Source: Desulfobacteraceae bacterium (GTDB lineage Bacteria; Desulfobacterota; Desulfobacteria; Desulfobacterales; SURF-7). From it: a DNA stretch of 64,000 nucleotides. Positions 53,391-61,734 of this stretch are shown here, piece after piece. The notes under the pieces were generated by a model. That model was given only the letters and a program-made list of their open reading frames with translations, was not told the origin of the DNA and did not search any database. The DNA lies in the NCBI GenBank assembly GCA_003599865.1, contig QZKS01000074.1, positions 1 through 64,000 of the forward strand. The letters run 5' to 3'. Position numbers and translations under genes: made by a program. The number at the start of each line of letters is the position of its first letter. Within the stretch, counting starts at the first letter, position 1.

Positions 53391-53644
53391 TTGATTCGTG
53401 TCGATCAGAATTGAATATTAGGACATTAATGTGGAAAATTAGACTTTTATCGGGATTTTGGCTGCAATCAATAAAGCGGAAACCTTGCCTATAATCAAAT
53501 AATTATACACCAACCGGATTTCCGCGACAGCCTGTCGCAGAATTTGGTGAGGGGGTATGGCGGAAAAATAATCATACAGGTACTGTTTTGATCATCACGC
53601 TTGTATTTGATATAAATTTGCAGGAAAGGATCGCGTAAACCCTT
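53279..53644. other. Gene-free region with tandem repeat and promoter, 366 bp
   Basis: Starts in the 38-bp tandem repeat and continues as AT-rich sequence with no coding frame. The only other element recognised is the promoter at 53588-53616. Confidence 0.5.
53588..53616 (+). promoter_or_regulatory. Sigma-70-type promoter for PNPOx gene
   Basis: TTGATC (53588-53593), 17-bp spacer, TATAAA (53611-53616), 28 bp before the start codon at 53645, with CAGGAAAGG as the RBS region. Confidence 0.5.
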
Positions 53645-54097
53645 ATGGATCAGACACAGGCCATTCGAAACAAGATCAGGCAGTTGTTTTTGGGACAAAA
53701 GACCGCGGTGCTGGCCACCCACCATGACGGCCAGCCCTATACCAGCCTGGTGGCATTTCAGGGAAGCGGAGATCTGAAGCATATTTTTTTTGTCACCCCG
53801 AAACAGACCCGCAAGTTTGTCAACTTGTCCGCTGATCCCAGGGTTTCCATTCTGCTCACCAACAGTACCAATGATGATGCCGACTTTTATGAGGCCATAG
53901 CCGTCACTGCCACGGGACGTGCGGCAGCCATCGAAGGGGTCCGGAAAGAAGAGGCGCTGGCGGCATATCTGCAGAAGCATCCCTTTCTTGCGGATTTTGC
54001 CGGGTCTCCTGCATGTGCCATGGTCTGTGTTACTGTGGATTCCTACTCTATGGTTGAAAAATTCCAGAATGTTCTGGAGCTGCATATGGATGCCTGA
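53645..54097 (+). CDS. Pyridoxamine 5'-phosphate oxidase-family flavin protein
   Basis: 150-aa split-barrel FMN-binding protein. VLATHHDGQPYTSLVAFQ, IFFVTPKQTRKFVNL and VSILLTNSTN are typical barrel strands of the PNPOx-like family, and the latter part is a short helical lid. These proteins bind FMN or heme and act in small reductions or detoxification; true PNPOx activity is not assured. The gene has its own candidate promoter, and its stop overlaps the next gene's ATG by 8 bp, giving a three-gene unit with a DUF89-like and a radical-SAM protein. Confidence 0.82.
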   Translation: MDQTQAIRNKIRQLFLGQKTAVLATHHDGQPYTSLVAFQGSGDLKHIFFVTPKQTRKFVNLSADPRVSILLTNSTNDDADFYEAIAVTATGRAAAIEGVRKEEALAAYLQKHPFLADFAGSPACAMVCVTVDSYSMVEKFQNVLELHMDA

Positions 54098-55664
54098 CAT
54101 GAACCGGATTGTACCGGAATACCATCAGCCATCACCCGGACTGGATCCGGGGAACAACGGATGCGCCGCTGCCTCTGACCCCATCGGCGGCTGCGATTTT
54201 TCTTTGTTTCAAAAACAGTTTGCCCCCATGATTTCCTCGATCCCGCGTTTGATGAATGCCTCCCGTCTGTTTCAAGCCCGGATGGTCCGGCTGATATTGT
54301 CCAGGGAAAAACATATTGCGAGTCCGGACAGGATTGCGCGATTCTTCGGCCCGTACCGGATGCCGGGAACCTCATCCATCGGACTGCGAAAACGATCGCC
54401 GGAATTGTTTCAGGATACGCGTGAAGACGGAATCGAAACATACGGACACTGGATAGGCCGTATGATCAACCAGACATTGAAACGAATGGAACGCTGCCAT
54501 GCATCCCTATCCGGAAAGAACCTGTCCGAACAGTTCCGGGAAGAGCTGGTTGAAAAGATCCGGATCATTCTGGAGTTCAGGGATGAGGAGGGAACACCGC
54601 TCTGCGAATTAATCCCCCAGCAGATGTATGAGGATGTATTCATCACCATGATCCTGATGATCCTGGAAACCGATACGGCACCGGCAGCGCCGAACCTGTA
54701 CAAAGCGTTCAACGGGATATGCCACCGGCTGGCCCTGTCTTTGATTTCCGGTCTGGCTGGCGATGGATTTCTTCGCCCCACGGATTCGGCTGTCCGGCAA
54801 TTGATATATATTGCGGTTCTGTCCGGGTATGTGGGCATCAATTTGAAAAGCAGCGCATCTGCCGCATCTTCGCTGCTGAACCGGGACCTGATACCCATTC
54901 CGAAGCACTGGGTCCGGCATATGAAATCCGTTCGCGCGGTTCTGCCGGAGGAACTGGATCGACTCTCCCGGGCCATGATCGACATGAGTAAAAACGAGGG
55001 GGCAGCCTTTGGTCTGGATTCCACCCGGATGTACTTTCAGGAGGTGATTGATGCAAAAAAGCCGACCCTTCTGGTGTTTTTCTGCGATGATTATATGGAG
55101 TCCCTTATTGACCTGAAACGGTTTGAAATCATGATAACCAGAAATCCACGGCTGGATATTCTGTTTATCCCCCGAAACGGCCGGTACGGAAATGACCTGG
55201 CTTACAGCGATATGCCGAAAATTTTGAAGGAACCGGTTTTTCAGCAAATCGCCCGGATGTGCAGGGAGGGACGTTTGGTAATCAGTCCGTATGGTCCCAT
55301 GGCAGGCTGCATTGACACGCGATTCATTTCCGGACAGTTGATGGATCAGATCGAAACCCTTTCGGCAGGGAAAACAATCATCCTGGAAACCAAGGGGTGC
55401 CGCAATTTTGAAATGCTTTCCGGGAGTCTTTGCCTGCCCTGGTATACTTCCTTTAACTGCAACCGGGCGCTGAGCATCCGGACCGTGGGTATCGATATGG
55501 AGCCGGTTTTTTTACGGATACCGCCGGGATTGAAGGCATATGACGGGTTTGCCGAACCCCGGACAGGATCGACGCCGTCCGGAAGATCAAACGGGGTGAA
55601 ATTTGCGCGTATGACGACACTGGATCTCTACAACAGGCTTGCGGACAGGGGGTATTCCGTATGA
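54090..55664 (+). CDS. DUF89/ARMT1-like metal-dependent protein
   Basis: ~524-aa protein. The N-terminal ~310 residues are helical with no named domain. The C-terminal part has features of the DUF89 damage-control phosphatase fold: FFCDDYMESLIDL (metal-site DN-x-E-like region), FIPRNGRYGNDLAYSDM, and ILETKGCRNFEML corresponding to the KGQGNFE motif, with variations that may change activity. DUF89 members dephosphorylate phospho-metabolites or methylate glutamates. ATG at 54090 is chosen; 54099 is in frame. It overlaps both the PNPOx gene and the radical-SAM gene (4 bp), so all three are probably coexpressed. Function unknown. Confidence 0.6.
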   Translation: MPDMNRIVPEYHQPSPGLDPGNNGCAAASDPIGGCDFSLFQKQFAPMISSIPRLMNASRLFQARMVRLILSREKHIASPDRIARFFGPYRMPGTSSIGLRKRSPELFQDTREDGIETYGHWIGRMINQTLKRMERCHASLSGKNLSEQFREELVEKIRIILEFRDEEGTPLCELIPQQMYEDVFITMILMILETDTAPAAPNLYKAFNGICHRLALSLISGLAGDGFLRPTDSAVRQLIYIAVLSGYVGINLKSSASAASSLLNRDLIPIPKHWVRHMKSVRAVLPEELDRLSRAMIDMSKNEGAAFGLDSTRMYFQEVIDAKKPTLLVFFCDDYMESLIDLKRFEIMITRNPRLDILFIPRNGRYGNDLAYSDMPKILKEPVFQQIARMCREGRLVISPYGPMAGCIDTRFISGQLMDQIETLSAGKTIILETKGCRNFEMLSGSLCLPWYTSFNCNRALSIRTVGIDMEPVFLRIPPGLKAYDGFAEPRTGSTPSGRSNGVKFARMTTLDLYNRLADRGYSV

Positions 55665-56488
55665 AACCGCCTCGCCGCCACCGGAATATTACCGTCAGAC
55701 GCCTGGTAATGGATGCGTACCAGTTTATCCGCGCCCAGTCTTTTCTGGTCGACATGGCAGGCAGGCAGTTCCGGCCGGGTTTTGAACTTGCCGAAATCGA
55801 CCTGACCTACAAGTGCAATCTGCGATGCTTCAACTGCAACCGTTCCTGCAGGCAGGCCCCCAGTGATATGGAAATGCCGGTTTCCATGATTGCGGCCTTT
55901 ATTCGGGACAGCATGGAACGGAAAATTCAGTGGAAGCGGATCCGGCTTCTGGGCGGCGAGCCTACCCTTCACAGCAATATTTTTGAGATTCTCGATCTGC
56001 TGCTCCGGTATCGGGCGGACCATAACCCGCAGGTGAGGCTGGTCCTTTGTACCAACTACTTTGGCAGAGCCGTTCACCGGGTATTGGAAAAGCTGCCGCC
56101 CGGCATCATCATCAAAAGCACCTTGAAGCATTCCCTGGAAAATTTTTTCAAGCCGTTCAACGTGGCACCTGTGGATCGGCCATTCAACCGGTTTTCCGAC
56201 TATTCCTGCGGCTGCCGGATTATCGCCGAGTGCGGCCTGGGCGTAACGCCGTTAGGATATTACATGTGTGCCATTGCCGGCGGCATTGACCGGATTTTTC
56301 AATATGGCCTGGGCAGAAAAAGCCTGCCGGAAAAATCCGATCCCATGACAGACCAGATGTCTGCATTCTGCCGCCTGTGTGGTCATTTCGGGTTTCAATG
56401 GCCGGTAAAAACCGAAAAGATTTCCCCAACCTGGCAGCAGGCCTATCGGAATTATCGAAAAACAGGGTCGCGGACGATCAGTTTTTAA
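55661..56488 (+). CDS. Radical SAM protein of a PNPOx/DUF89-like operon
   Basis: 275-aa radical SAM enzyme. The cluster motif is CNLRCFNC in LTYKCNLRCFNCNRSC, and the GGE-like SAM-binding LLGGEPTLHS follows. C-terminal cysteines (SCGCRIIAECG, YMCAIAGG, CRLCGHFG) may bind an auxiliary cluster. The enzyme is shorter than most SPASM proteins. It starts four bases before the end of the DUF89-like gene, which suggests a joint pathway, possibly modification of a small peptide or nucleotide. Ends in an 11-bp overlap with the convergent solute-binding protein gene. Confidence 0.78.
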   Translation: MKPPRRHRNITVRRLVMDAYQFIRAQSFLVDMAGRQFRPGFELAEIDLTYKCNLRCFNCNRSCRQAPSDMEMPVSMIAAFIRDSMERKIQWKRIRLLGGEPTLHSNIFEILDLLLRYRADHNPQVRLVLCTNYFGRAVHRVLEKLPPGIIIKSTLKHSLENFFKPFNVAPVDRPFNRFSDYSCGCRIIAECGLGVTPLGYYMCAIAGGIDRIFQYGLGRKSLPEKSDPMTDQMSAFCRLCGHFGFQWPVKTEKISPTWQQAYRNYRKTGSRTISF

Positions 56489-57458
56489 TCACTTCGGCGC
56501 TTTTCAGGACATTGAGGGGAATCTTGATCCCCATGCTGGTTGCGAGCGGGAGGTTCACATACAGCTTGCCCTTTTTGTTCCGGGCAATGCCGATTTTTTC
56601 CGGGCTCTCGCCGTTCAGGATGCGCAGCGCAGCCGCTGCGGCCCATTCGCCCTGTTCTTCCGGCAGTTTCGTGTAGCCGATTAAGGAATAGGGCATCATC
56701 CAGACATAGATGCATCCGGATGGAATTTTGCTTTCTGCGCGGACAAACTGCGCCGCGTCATCTGCGGACCAGTCTTTGATGCCGGCATTGTTGTCAATGA
56801 TCATCATGTCCACGGAACCCTGAAGCATCTTGAATTTTTCTTTCCACTCGGCATAGGTCTTTGTATAAATCTCCTGCGCAAAGACAACACCAAACACTTT
56901 TTTGATATAGGTGGCCTCTTTCCGGGCGGTTTCGTCATCGACAGCAAGGTAACCGATTCTGTTGCCTTTTGCATAGTTTTTCATCTGCTGCAGAAGCGGC
57001 TCGACCAACGACACCTCTTCCATGCCGCAGACATTCTTGGTTGGAAACCCGTATATGGAGGAGTCCCAGTTGACGCCGCAGAAAACCACCGGAAGATCCT
57101 TGCCGGCATAAAACGGTTTGATGATGTATTTCGATGCATTGTCATCTGCGGCAATCACCACGTCCGGCTGCCACTGGTCGATTAATTGACGTGCCTCTTC
57201 CGCGGCTTTTTGGGCAAACTCGGGTGACGGGTTGTTTTTCGTATCCATGCGGTAGATTTTCAGCTCCGCCGTATCCTTCAGTATGCTTTTAATGCCCTGT
57301 GTGAGGCCGTCGCTCCATTCATACCCTTCATGGTAGGAATCGATAAACAGAATCTTGCTTTTGGCAGCAGCCGTGGAATGTGCGCCAATGAGCATTAACA
57401 CTATCAATGCCGGAATTCCCAGTCCTTTTATGGTACTTTTCATCACCTGGTGTTTCAT
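56478..57458 (-). CDS. ABC-type substrate-binding protein
   Basis: 326-aa secreted solute-binding protein. A clear signal peptide (residues 1-~32, cut near AHSTAAA-K) is followed by a two-lobed type I periplasmic binding fold of the ABC_sub_bind family: ILFIDSYHEGYEW, VVIAADDNASKYIIKPF, VVFCGVNWD. It likely binds an organic solute outside the membrane. No permease or ATPase gene is adjacent; a methyl-accepting chemotaxis receptor lies 69 bp upstream on the same strand, so it may present a ligand to that receptor. Confidence 0.8.
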   Translation of the reverse strand: MKHQVMKSTIKGLGIPALIVLMLIGAHSTAAAKSKILFIDSYHEGYEWSDGLTQGIKSILKDTAELKIYRMDTKNNPSPEFAQKAAEEARQLIDQWQPDVVIAADDNASKYIIKPFYAGKDLPVVFCGVNWDSSIYGFPTKNVCGMEEVSLVEPLLQQMKNYAKGNRIGYLAVDDETARKEATYIKKVFGVVFAQEIYTKTYAEWKEKFKMLQGSVDMMIIDNNAGIKDWSADDAAQFVRAESKIPSGCIYVWMMPYSLIGYTKLPEEQGEWAAAAALRILNGESPEKIGIARNKKGKLYVNLPLATSMGIKIPLNVLKSAEVIKN

Positions 57459-57527
57459 TGTCTGATTCTCCTTTTTTTGGGGTGTACGGGTCAGCCTGTT
57501 TCCTGGTCCGTATCGGTTTGGATGGTT

Positions 57528-59369
57528 TTATGTCAGCAGATGACTTTCCGTTTCCGGAGAAGTCATGGTTTGATTGCCTGTTTTCAACCTGAAACGCGAC
57601 AGCAGTTGTTTCAGTTCCTGTGCCTGGCCGGACAGTTCTTCTGCCGAAGAGGCTGTTTCTTCGGCGCTTGCGGTGTTCTGCTGGGTTACACTGTCGATCT
57701 GGCCGAGTCCCTGGCTGACCTGGGCGATACCCTGGGCCTGCTCATTGCTGGCTGACGCGATCTCGCTTACGAGGTCCGCGGCCTTGGTGATACCGGTGAC
57801 GATTTCGGCAAGCGCCGTGGATGTCTGGCCGGCGATCTGTGTGCCTTTCCTCACTTTGCTGTTTGATGACTCGATGAGCTGCGCCGTCTCCTGGGCCGCA
57901 ACAGCGCTGCGTCCGGCCAGGCTGCGTACTTCCTGGGCCACGACCGCGAACCCCTTGCCGTGCTTTCCGGCCCGGGCGGCTTCCACAGCGGCGTTTAATG
58001 CCAGCAGATTGGTCTGAAAAGCGATGTCATCGATGGTTTTGATGATCTTTGCGATCTGTTGGCTGGATGCGTTGATTTCGTTCATGGCAGCCGTCATTTC
58101 ATCCATTCGGGCGCTGCCGTTTTCAGCGGCACCGCGTGCTGCTCCGGCAAGCTGGTTGGCCTGATGGGCATTTTCCGCGTTCAGCTTGATCTGGCTGCCG
58201 ATCTCCGTCATGGACGAGGTGATTTCCTCCAGGCTCGCCGCGCTTTCGGTCGCTCCCTGACTCAGGGTCTGCGATGCATCGGCAATCTGCATGGAGCCGC
58301 TGTTGACTTCCTCCACTGCGGAACGAACACGGGAGAGGGTGTCATTGACCTGTTCCGTCATGGCCCGCAGGGCCTTGCCCAGTTCATCACGGTCGGACCG
58401 CAGCGGGATATCCAGATCCCAGTTCCCGACAGCCATTTCGCCTGCCATGGACTGTTCCTTGCGCTGAAAATCAATCAGCCCTTGCATTGCCTGGGAGAGC
58501 CTTCCGATTTCATCCCTCCGATTCAGATACTCCGCCGGCACTTCGCTGGACAGATCACCTTTTGTTGCAATGGCATCCAACTGATCGACCGCAGCGGCAA
58601 TCGGGCGGCTGACGGATCGCCGGATCAGCACGCCCAGCACGATGACCGACAAGACAGCGATGGTGATTACAACAATGACGACAACTTTCAGCAATGATCC
58701 GATGGAGTTTTCGATATCTTTTTCAAAAGCCGTAACAGATTGTTCCATCCGAATGGCCGGTTCGAGCAACAAATCCTCCGGAACGGCAAAACCGACCCGC
58801 CAGTCCCATTCCTGCATTTTGCGGACAAACATGTATTTTTTTTCATTCTGGTATTCATAGGGAAAAAAAGGCTCGGATGCATTGATCATTTGCCTGGAAA
58901 ACGGGAGATTCTGCAGGCTGGTATCTCCGGTTTTCAGTCGCGGATGCAGAACCACCAAACCCTGGCCGTCCACAATGAACGGATATACTTTCCGGTTTGT
59001 CAGATTGCCGGCCGGTGAATCTCCATAATAATTTTTCCGGATGCTGTTGAGAACTTCGGTCTTGGCTTCTTCTTCATACTGTTTGGCCATATCGGTTCCG
59101 GAAAGCCCAAGATCATTGACGGTTGTGGATAATGCCTTTTCCGCATTTTTGAGCCGTGTCAGAATTGCTTCGATTTTCAGATCGTTGATATTGTTTTCCC
59201 GGTCTCTGACAATATCGGCAACCGTTTTTCTCAATGATTCCGATCGGTCATTGGTCATGACATGAATCCGGGAAGACTGCTGAAACATGACCAGGATGAT
59301 CCCGGCGGCGGTCAAGAGGAAAGCCGCAGCGATCATTCCTTGAAGTTTGGTGTTCACGGATTGCAGCAT
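57528..59369 (-). CDS. Methyl-accepting chemotaxis protein
   Basis: 613-aa transmembrane receptor. N-terminal helix ~12-30, a Cache-type extracytoplasmic domain (~35-215), a second helix ~225-250, HAMP (~250-305) and the cytoplasmic signalling hairpin (~340-600) with the conserved tip [20 protein letters not shown] and [15 protein letters not shown]. Glutamine- and glutamate-rich methylation helices are visible ([24 protein letters not shown]). There is no CheR-tethering pentapeptide at the C-terminus. The neighbouring solute-binding protein gene suggests a ligand-mediated pair. Confidence 0.9.
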   Translation of the reverse strand: MLQSVNTKLQGMIAAAFLLTAAGIILVMFQQSSRIHVMTNDRSESLRKTVADIVRDRENNINDLKIEAILTRLKNAEKALSTTVNDLGLSGTDMAKQYEEEAKTEVLNSIRKNYYGDSPAGNLTNRKVYPFIVDGQGLVVLHPRLKTGDTSLQNLPFSRQMINASEPFFPYEYQNEKKYMFVRKMQEWDWRVGFAVPEDLLLEPAIRMEQSVTAFEKDIENSIGSLLKVVVIVVITIAVLSVIVLGVLIRRSVSRPIAAAVDQLDAIATKGDLSSEVPAEYLNRRDEIGRLSQAMQGLIDFQRKEQSMAGEMAVGNWDLDIPLRSDRDELGKALRAMTEQVNDTLSRVRSAVEEVNSGSMQIADASQTLSQGATESAASLEEITSSMTEIGSQIKLNAENAHQANQLAGAARGAAENGSARMDEMTAAMNEINASSQQIAKIIKTIDDIAFQTNLLALNAAVEAARAGKHGKGFAVVAQEVRSLAGRSAVAAQETAQLIESSNSKVRKGTQIAGQTSTALAEIVTGITKAADLVSEIASASNEQAQGIAQVSQGLGQIDSVTQQNTASAEETASSAEELSGQAQELKQLLSRFRLKTGNQTMTSPETESHLLT

Positions 59370-59819
59370 ATATATTCTCCTTGTCGTTGTGACCCGTTAA
59401 CCATGGCAAGCGGCCATGTTATCCATATGGAGTGACTTTTGAATAGGGATTGATTCATTCGTAAAAAGTCGAAAATTACCTTTTTTGTCATTCTGACGAA
59501 AGTCAGGATCCAGTTTTTTCAATAGGTTCTGGACTCCGGTTTTCACCGGAGTGACGGAATCGGGACGTTTTACGGTTTTATCAGGGATTATAGATTTTAA
59601 AAAGATTACAACAGGTTGAAAAGATAAGTCTCACTATTTTACAGACTGTAATTTACAGGATAAACCCTGTGATGTCAATATGGAAATTTCGGACTGAATT
59701 GGCAACATGCGTTGACATTGCATGAATTCATCCTAATTTTCAGGAAAGAATTCCGGTGTGAGGACTTGATCGGATCCAAACGGAGAACAAGAAACCGTCT
59801 ATATAAAGGAGGAACGGCA
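59370..59819. other. Gene-free region with intergenic repeat, 450 bp
   Basis: Lies between the divergent chemotaxis receptor gene and a small plus-strand gene, so promoters for both should be here. It contains the repeat at 59459-59575. A TTGACA at 59712-59717 could be part of a promoter for the small gene but has only a poor -10. No other structure was seen. Confidence 0.5.
59459..59575. repeat. Intergenic repeat with terminal inverted repeats (copy 2)
   Basis: Left end TCGTAAAAAGTC (59459-59470) is identical to that of copy 1 at 51447; the right end GACGTTTTACGG is an imperfect inverse (10/12). Inside, GTCATTCTGACGAAAGTCAG and the later GGACTCCGGTTTTCACCGG hairpin resemble widespread deltaproteobacterial intergenic repeats. 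It is 47 bp shorter than copy 1. Confidence 0.55.
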
Positions 59820-60155
59820 ATGAACAGACAGATCCAGAACGTGCTGGCGGGCATTGCAGATGAATATCGCGGCCATATTGCGGATAACGGCAGAAACTAT
59901 GTTGAAATTGATATCGGAAAACGGGCGGAAGCCATGGGATATCCGGAAGTAAAGGAGCGGTATCACCAGGCAGGGGTGATTGTTCCGCTGAAAGATCCGG
60001 TTCCCGGCATGAAGGTCAGGATTGACGGCAGGACCTTTGTCAATTATGCCCAATATGATTCCGGTATTGCCGTACCCGGTTATATTGCAAAAGATGCCGG
60101 TATGGCCTATAAGACATTTATTCCCAATGACAGCATGATCCTGAATTTCGCCTAA
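59820..60155 (+). CDS. Small conserved-looking protein, unknown function
   Basis: 111-aa soluble protein with no recognised domain. The C-terminal half reads as a beta-rich fold (PGMKVRIDGRTFVNYAQYD and GYIAKDAGM). RBS AAGGAGG immediately precedes ATG at 59820 and defines the start; a longer upstream frame from 59712 lacks an RBS. It is followed 82 bp later by lipB. Function not deducible. Confidence 0.65.
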   Translation: MNRQIQNVLAGIADEYRGHIADNGRNYVEIDIGKRAEAMGYPEVKERYHQAGVIVPLKDPVPGMKVRIDGRTFVNYAQYDSGIAVPGYIAKDAGMAYKTFIPNDSMILNFA

Positions 60156-60237
60156 GAGCAGGGGATGGGTCTTTCCATTGTTGATAATCCAGGCCGGGTT
60201 TGCTATCAATGATGATATTCAAAAGGGGATCGGATTC

Positions 60238-60930
60238 ATGGGACTTTTTCAGCACCGGCCGGACGTGTCTTTATTCCCGGCAGATCCGGACCTGCCGGTC
60301 AGGGTCTGCGATTATGGGTTGATGCCCTATCCTGCGGCCATGGATGCCCTCCAGTCCATGGTTGCGGATCGCACGAAAAACCGGATTCCCGACACATTGA
60401 TGCTCCTGGAACACCCTCCGACCTACACCATGGGTCTGCGGGCAAAAAAGGAGCACCTTCTGGTGTCCGAGTCGGAGCTGAAAAGCAGAAATATCGAATT
60501 TTTTCATGCGGACCGGGGCGGAGATATCACCTTTCACGGTCCCGGACAGCTGGTGGGTTATCCGGTACTGGATCTGAAAACCGGAAAACCGAACATCCGG
60601 CGATATATCAACCGGCTGGAGAATGTCATCATTCAGGCCATCGCCGGTTTTGGTGTGGCTGCCCATCGCAACGCCGGATTTCCCGGGGTCTGGGCGGGCA
60701 GCCGGAAGATCGCGGCCATCGGCATCAGGATTAATGCCGACGGAATTTCCAGCCACGGCTTTGCCATAAACGTGAATACGGATCTGACGTTTTTCCGGCA
60801 CATCATTCCCTGCGGCCTCCGGGAAGCCACGGTCACTTCCCTGGCCGGGATCACCGGTATTCCGGTGGAGATGGAAAAGGTGAAACAATCCGTGGCAGCG
60901 GCATTTCTGTCCGAGTTTCAAACACGATGA
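60238..60930 (+). CDS. lipB: Octanoyltransferase LipB
   Basis: ~230-aa LipB, which transfers octanoyl groups from acyl carrier protein to lipoyl domains, the first step of de novo lipoylation. The signature RGGDITFHGPGQLVGYPVL is complete, the catalytic Lys is in RKIAAIGIR and the catalytic Cys is in IIPCGL. The ATG at 60238 follows AAAAGGGG; an upstream start at 60178 has no RBS. It lies two genes before sucA, whose complex needs a lipoylated E2, so the location is meaningful. lipA is not in the window. Confidence 0.93.
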   Translation: MGLFQHRPDVSLFPADPDLPVRVCDYGLMPYPAAMDALQSMVADRTKNRIPDTLMLLEHPPTYTMGLRAKKEHLLVSESELKSRNIEFFHADRGGDITFHGPGQLVGYPVLDLKTGKPNIRRYINRLENVIIQAIAGFGVAAHRNAGFPGVWAGSRKIAAIGIRINADGISSHGFAINVNTDLTFFRHIIPCGLREATVTSLAGITGIPVEMEKVKQSVAAAFLSEFQTR

Positions 60931-60968
60931 AATGAGAAAAAATCCCCATTCGTTTGAGGAAACATCAC

Positions 60969-61733
60969 TTGCAGTCGATTGCTTTCAAAAATCAATATAA
61001 TGAGACGCTCAGCGGCACCCTTTATCAGCCGTCCTCTGCGGGCGGCCTTGGGTTTGTTCTCGGCCATTGCTTTACCTGCTCACGCCATACCCGCATACTC
61101 ATTGATCTCGGCAATACAATGGCGGAACTGGGTTTTTCCGTGCTGCGGTTTGATTTTTCCGGAAACGGGCAAAGCCAGGGCCGGTTTGAAGAATCCACCT
61201 ATTCCAAACAGGTGGAGGAAATGGGCACGGCCATTGATTTTCTGAAAGAAAACGGGGCGGACCGGATTCTGATCGGCGGGCATTCCATGGGCGGGATGGT
61301 CTCATTGTTTACGGCCGCCCAAAGAACCGATATCCGGGGCGTCATCGCACTGGCAATCGGTTCCGAGTCCCTTCATCCCGGTCGCCTCCTGACGGATTCG
61401 CAGAAAAGCCGGCTTTCCGATACCGGAAGCACAGCCTTTTCCAGCCGGGGAAGAGATCTTGTCATCACCCGCCAATTTTTTGATGATGCCGCCGGATATG
61501 ATCTTCGTCACGTGCTGCCCGCTGTCCGGTGTCCGGTCCTTGTGGTTCTGGCGGCTGCCGATACGGTTACGGACCCTCTGCCCGTAAAAGCGCTTTTCAA
61601 GGATACTCACGGGCATATGGATGTGCTTGAAGTGGATGAGGCGGATCATATGTTCAGCACGGCGGAAAGCCGGCAAACCGTTATCGACTATTTGCCGCAA
61701 TGGATACGCAAATATTTTTCAGAAGGGAGATAA
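60969..61733 (+). CDS. Alpha/beta-hydrolase (OsmC-partner-type, serine hydrolase)
   Basis: ~254-aa alpha/beta hydrolase with nucleophile elbow GGHSMGGMV, an oxyanion-hole region (LGHCFTCSRHTR) and the catalytic His in DEADHMFS. The HCFTCSR segment with LRFDFSGNG resembles hydrolases found fused to or beside OsmC proteins in bacteria. TTG at 60969 with GAGGA 7 nt upstream is the preferred start; TTG at 60954 is in frame. It lies between lipB and sucA and is 1 bp short of sucA, so all are likely cotranscribed. Substrate unknown. Confidence 0.75.
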   Translation: MQSIAFKNQYNETLSGTLYQPSSAGGLGFVLGHCFTCSRHTRILIDLGNTMAELGFSVLRFDFSGNGQSQGRFEESTYSKQVEEMGTAIDFLKENGADRILIGGHSMGGMVSLFTAAQRTDIRGVIALAIGSESLHPGRLLTDSQKSRLSDTGSTAFSSRGRDLVITRQFFDDAAGYDLRHVLPAVRCPVLVVLAAADTVTDPLPVKALFKDTHGHMDVLEVDEADHMFSTAESRQTVIDYLPQWIRKYFSEGR

Positions 61734-61734
61734 T

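Noticed and set aside
53919-54089. Upstream extension of the DUF89-like gene
   Set aside because: Overlaps the PNPOx gene and gives a low-complexity out-of-frame reading; ATG at 54090 has GGAG upstream.
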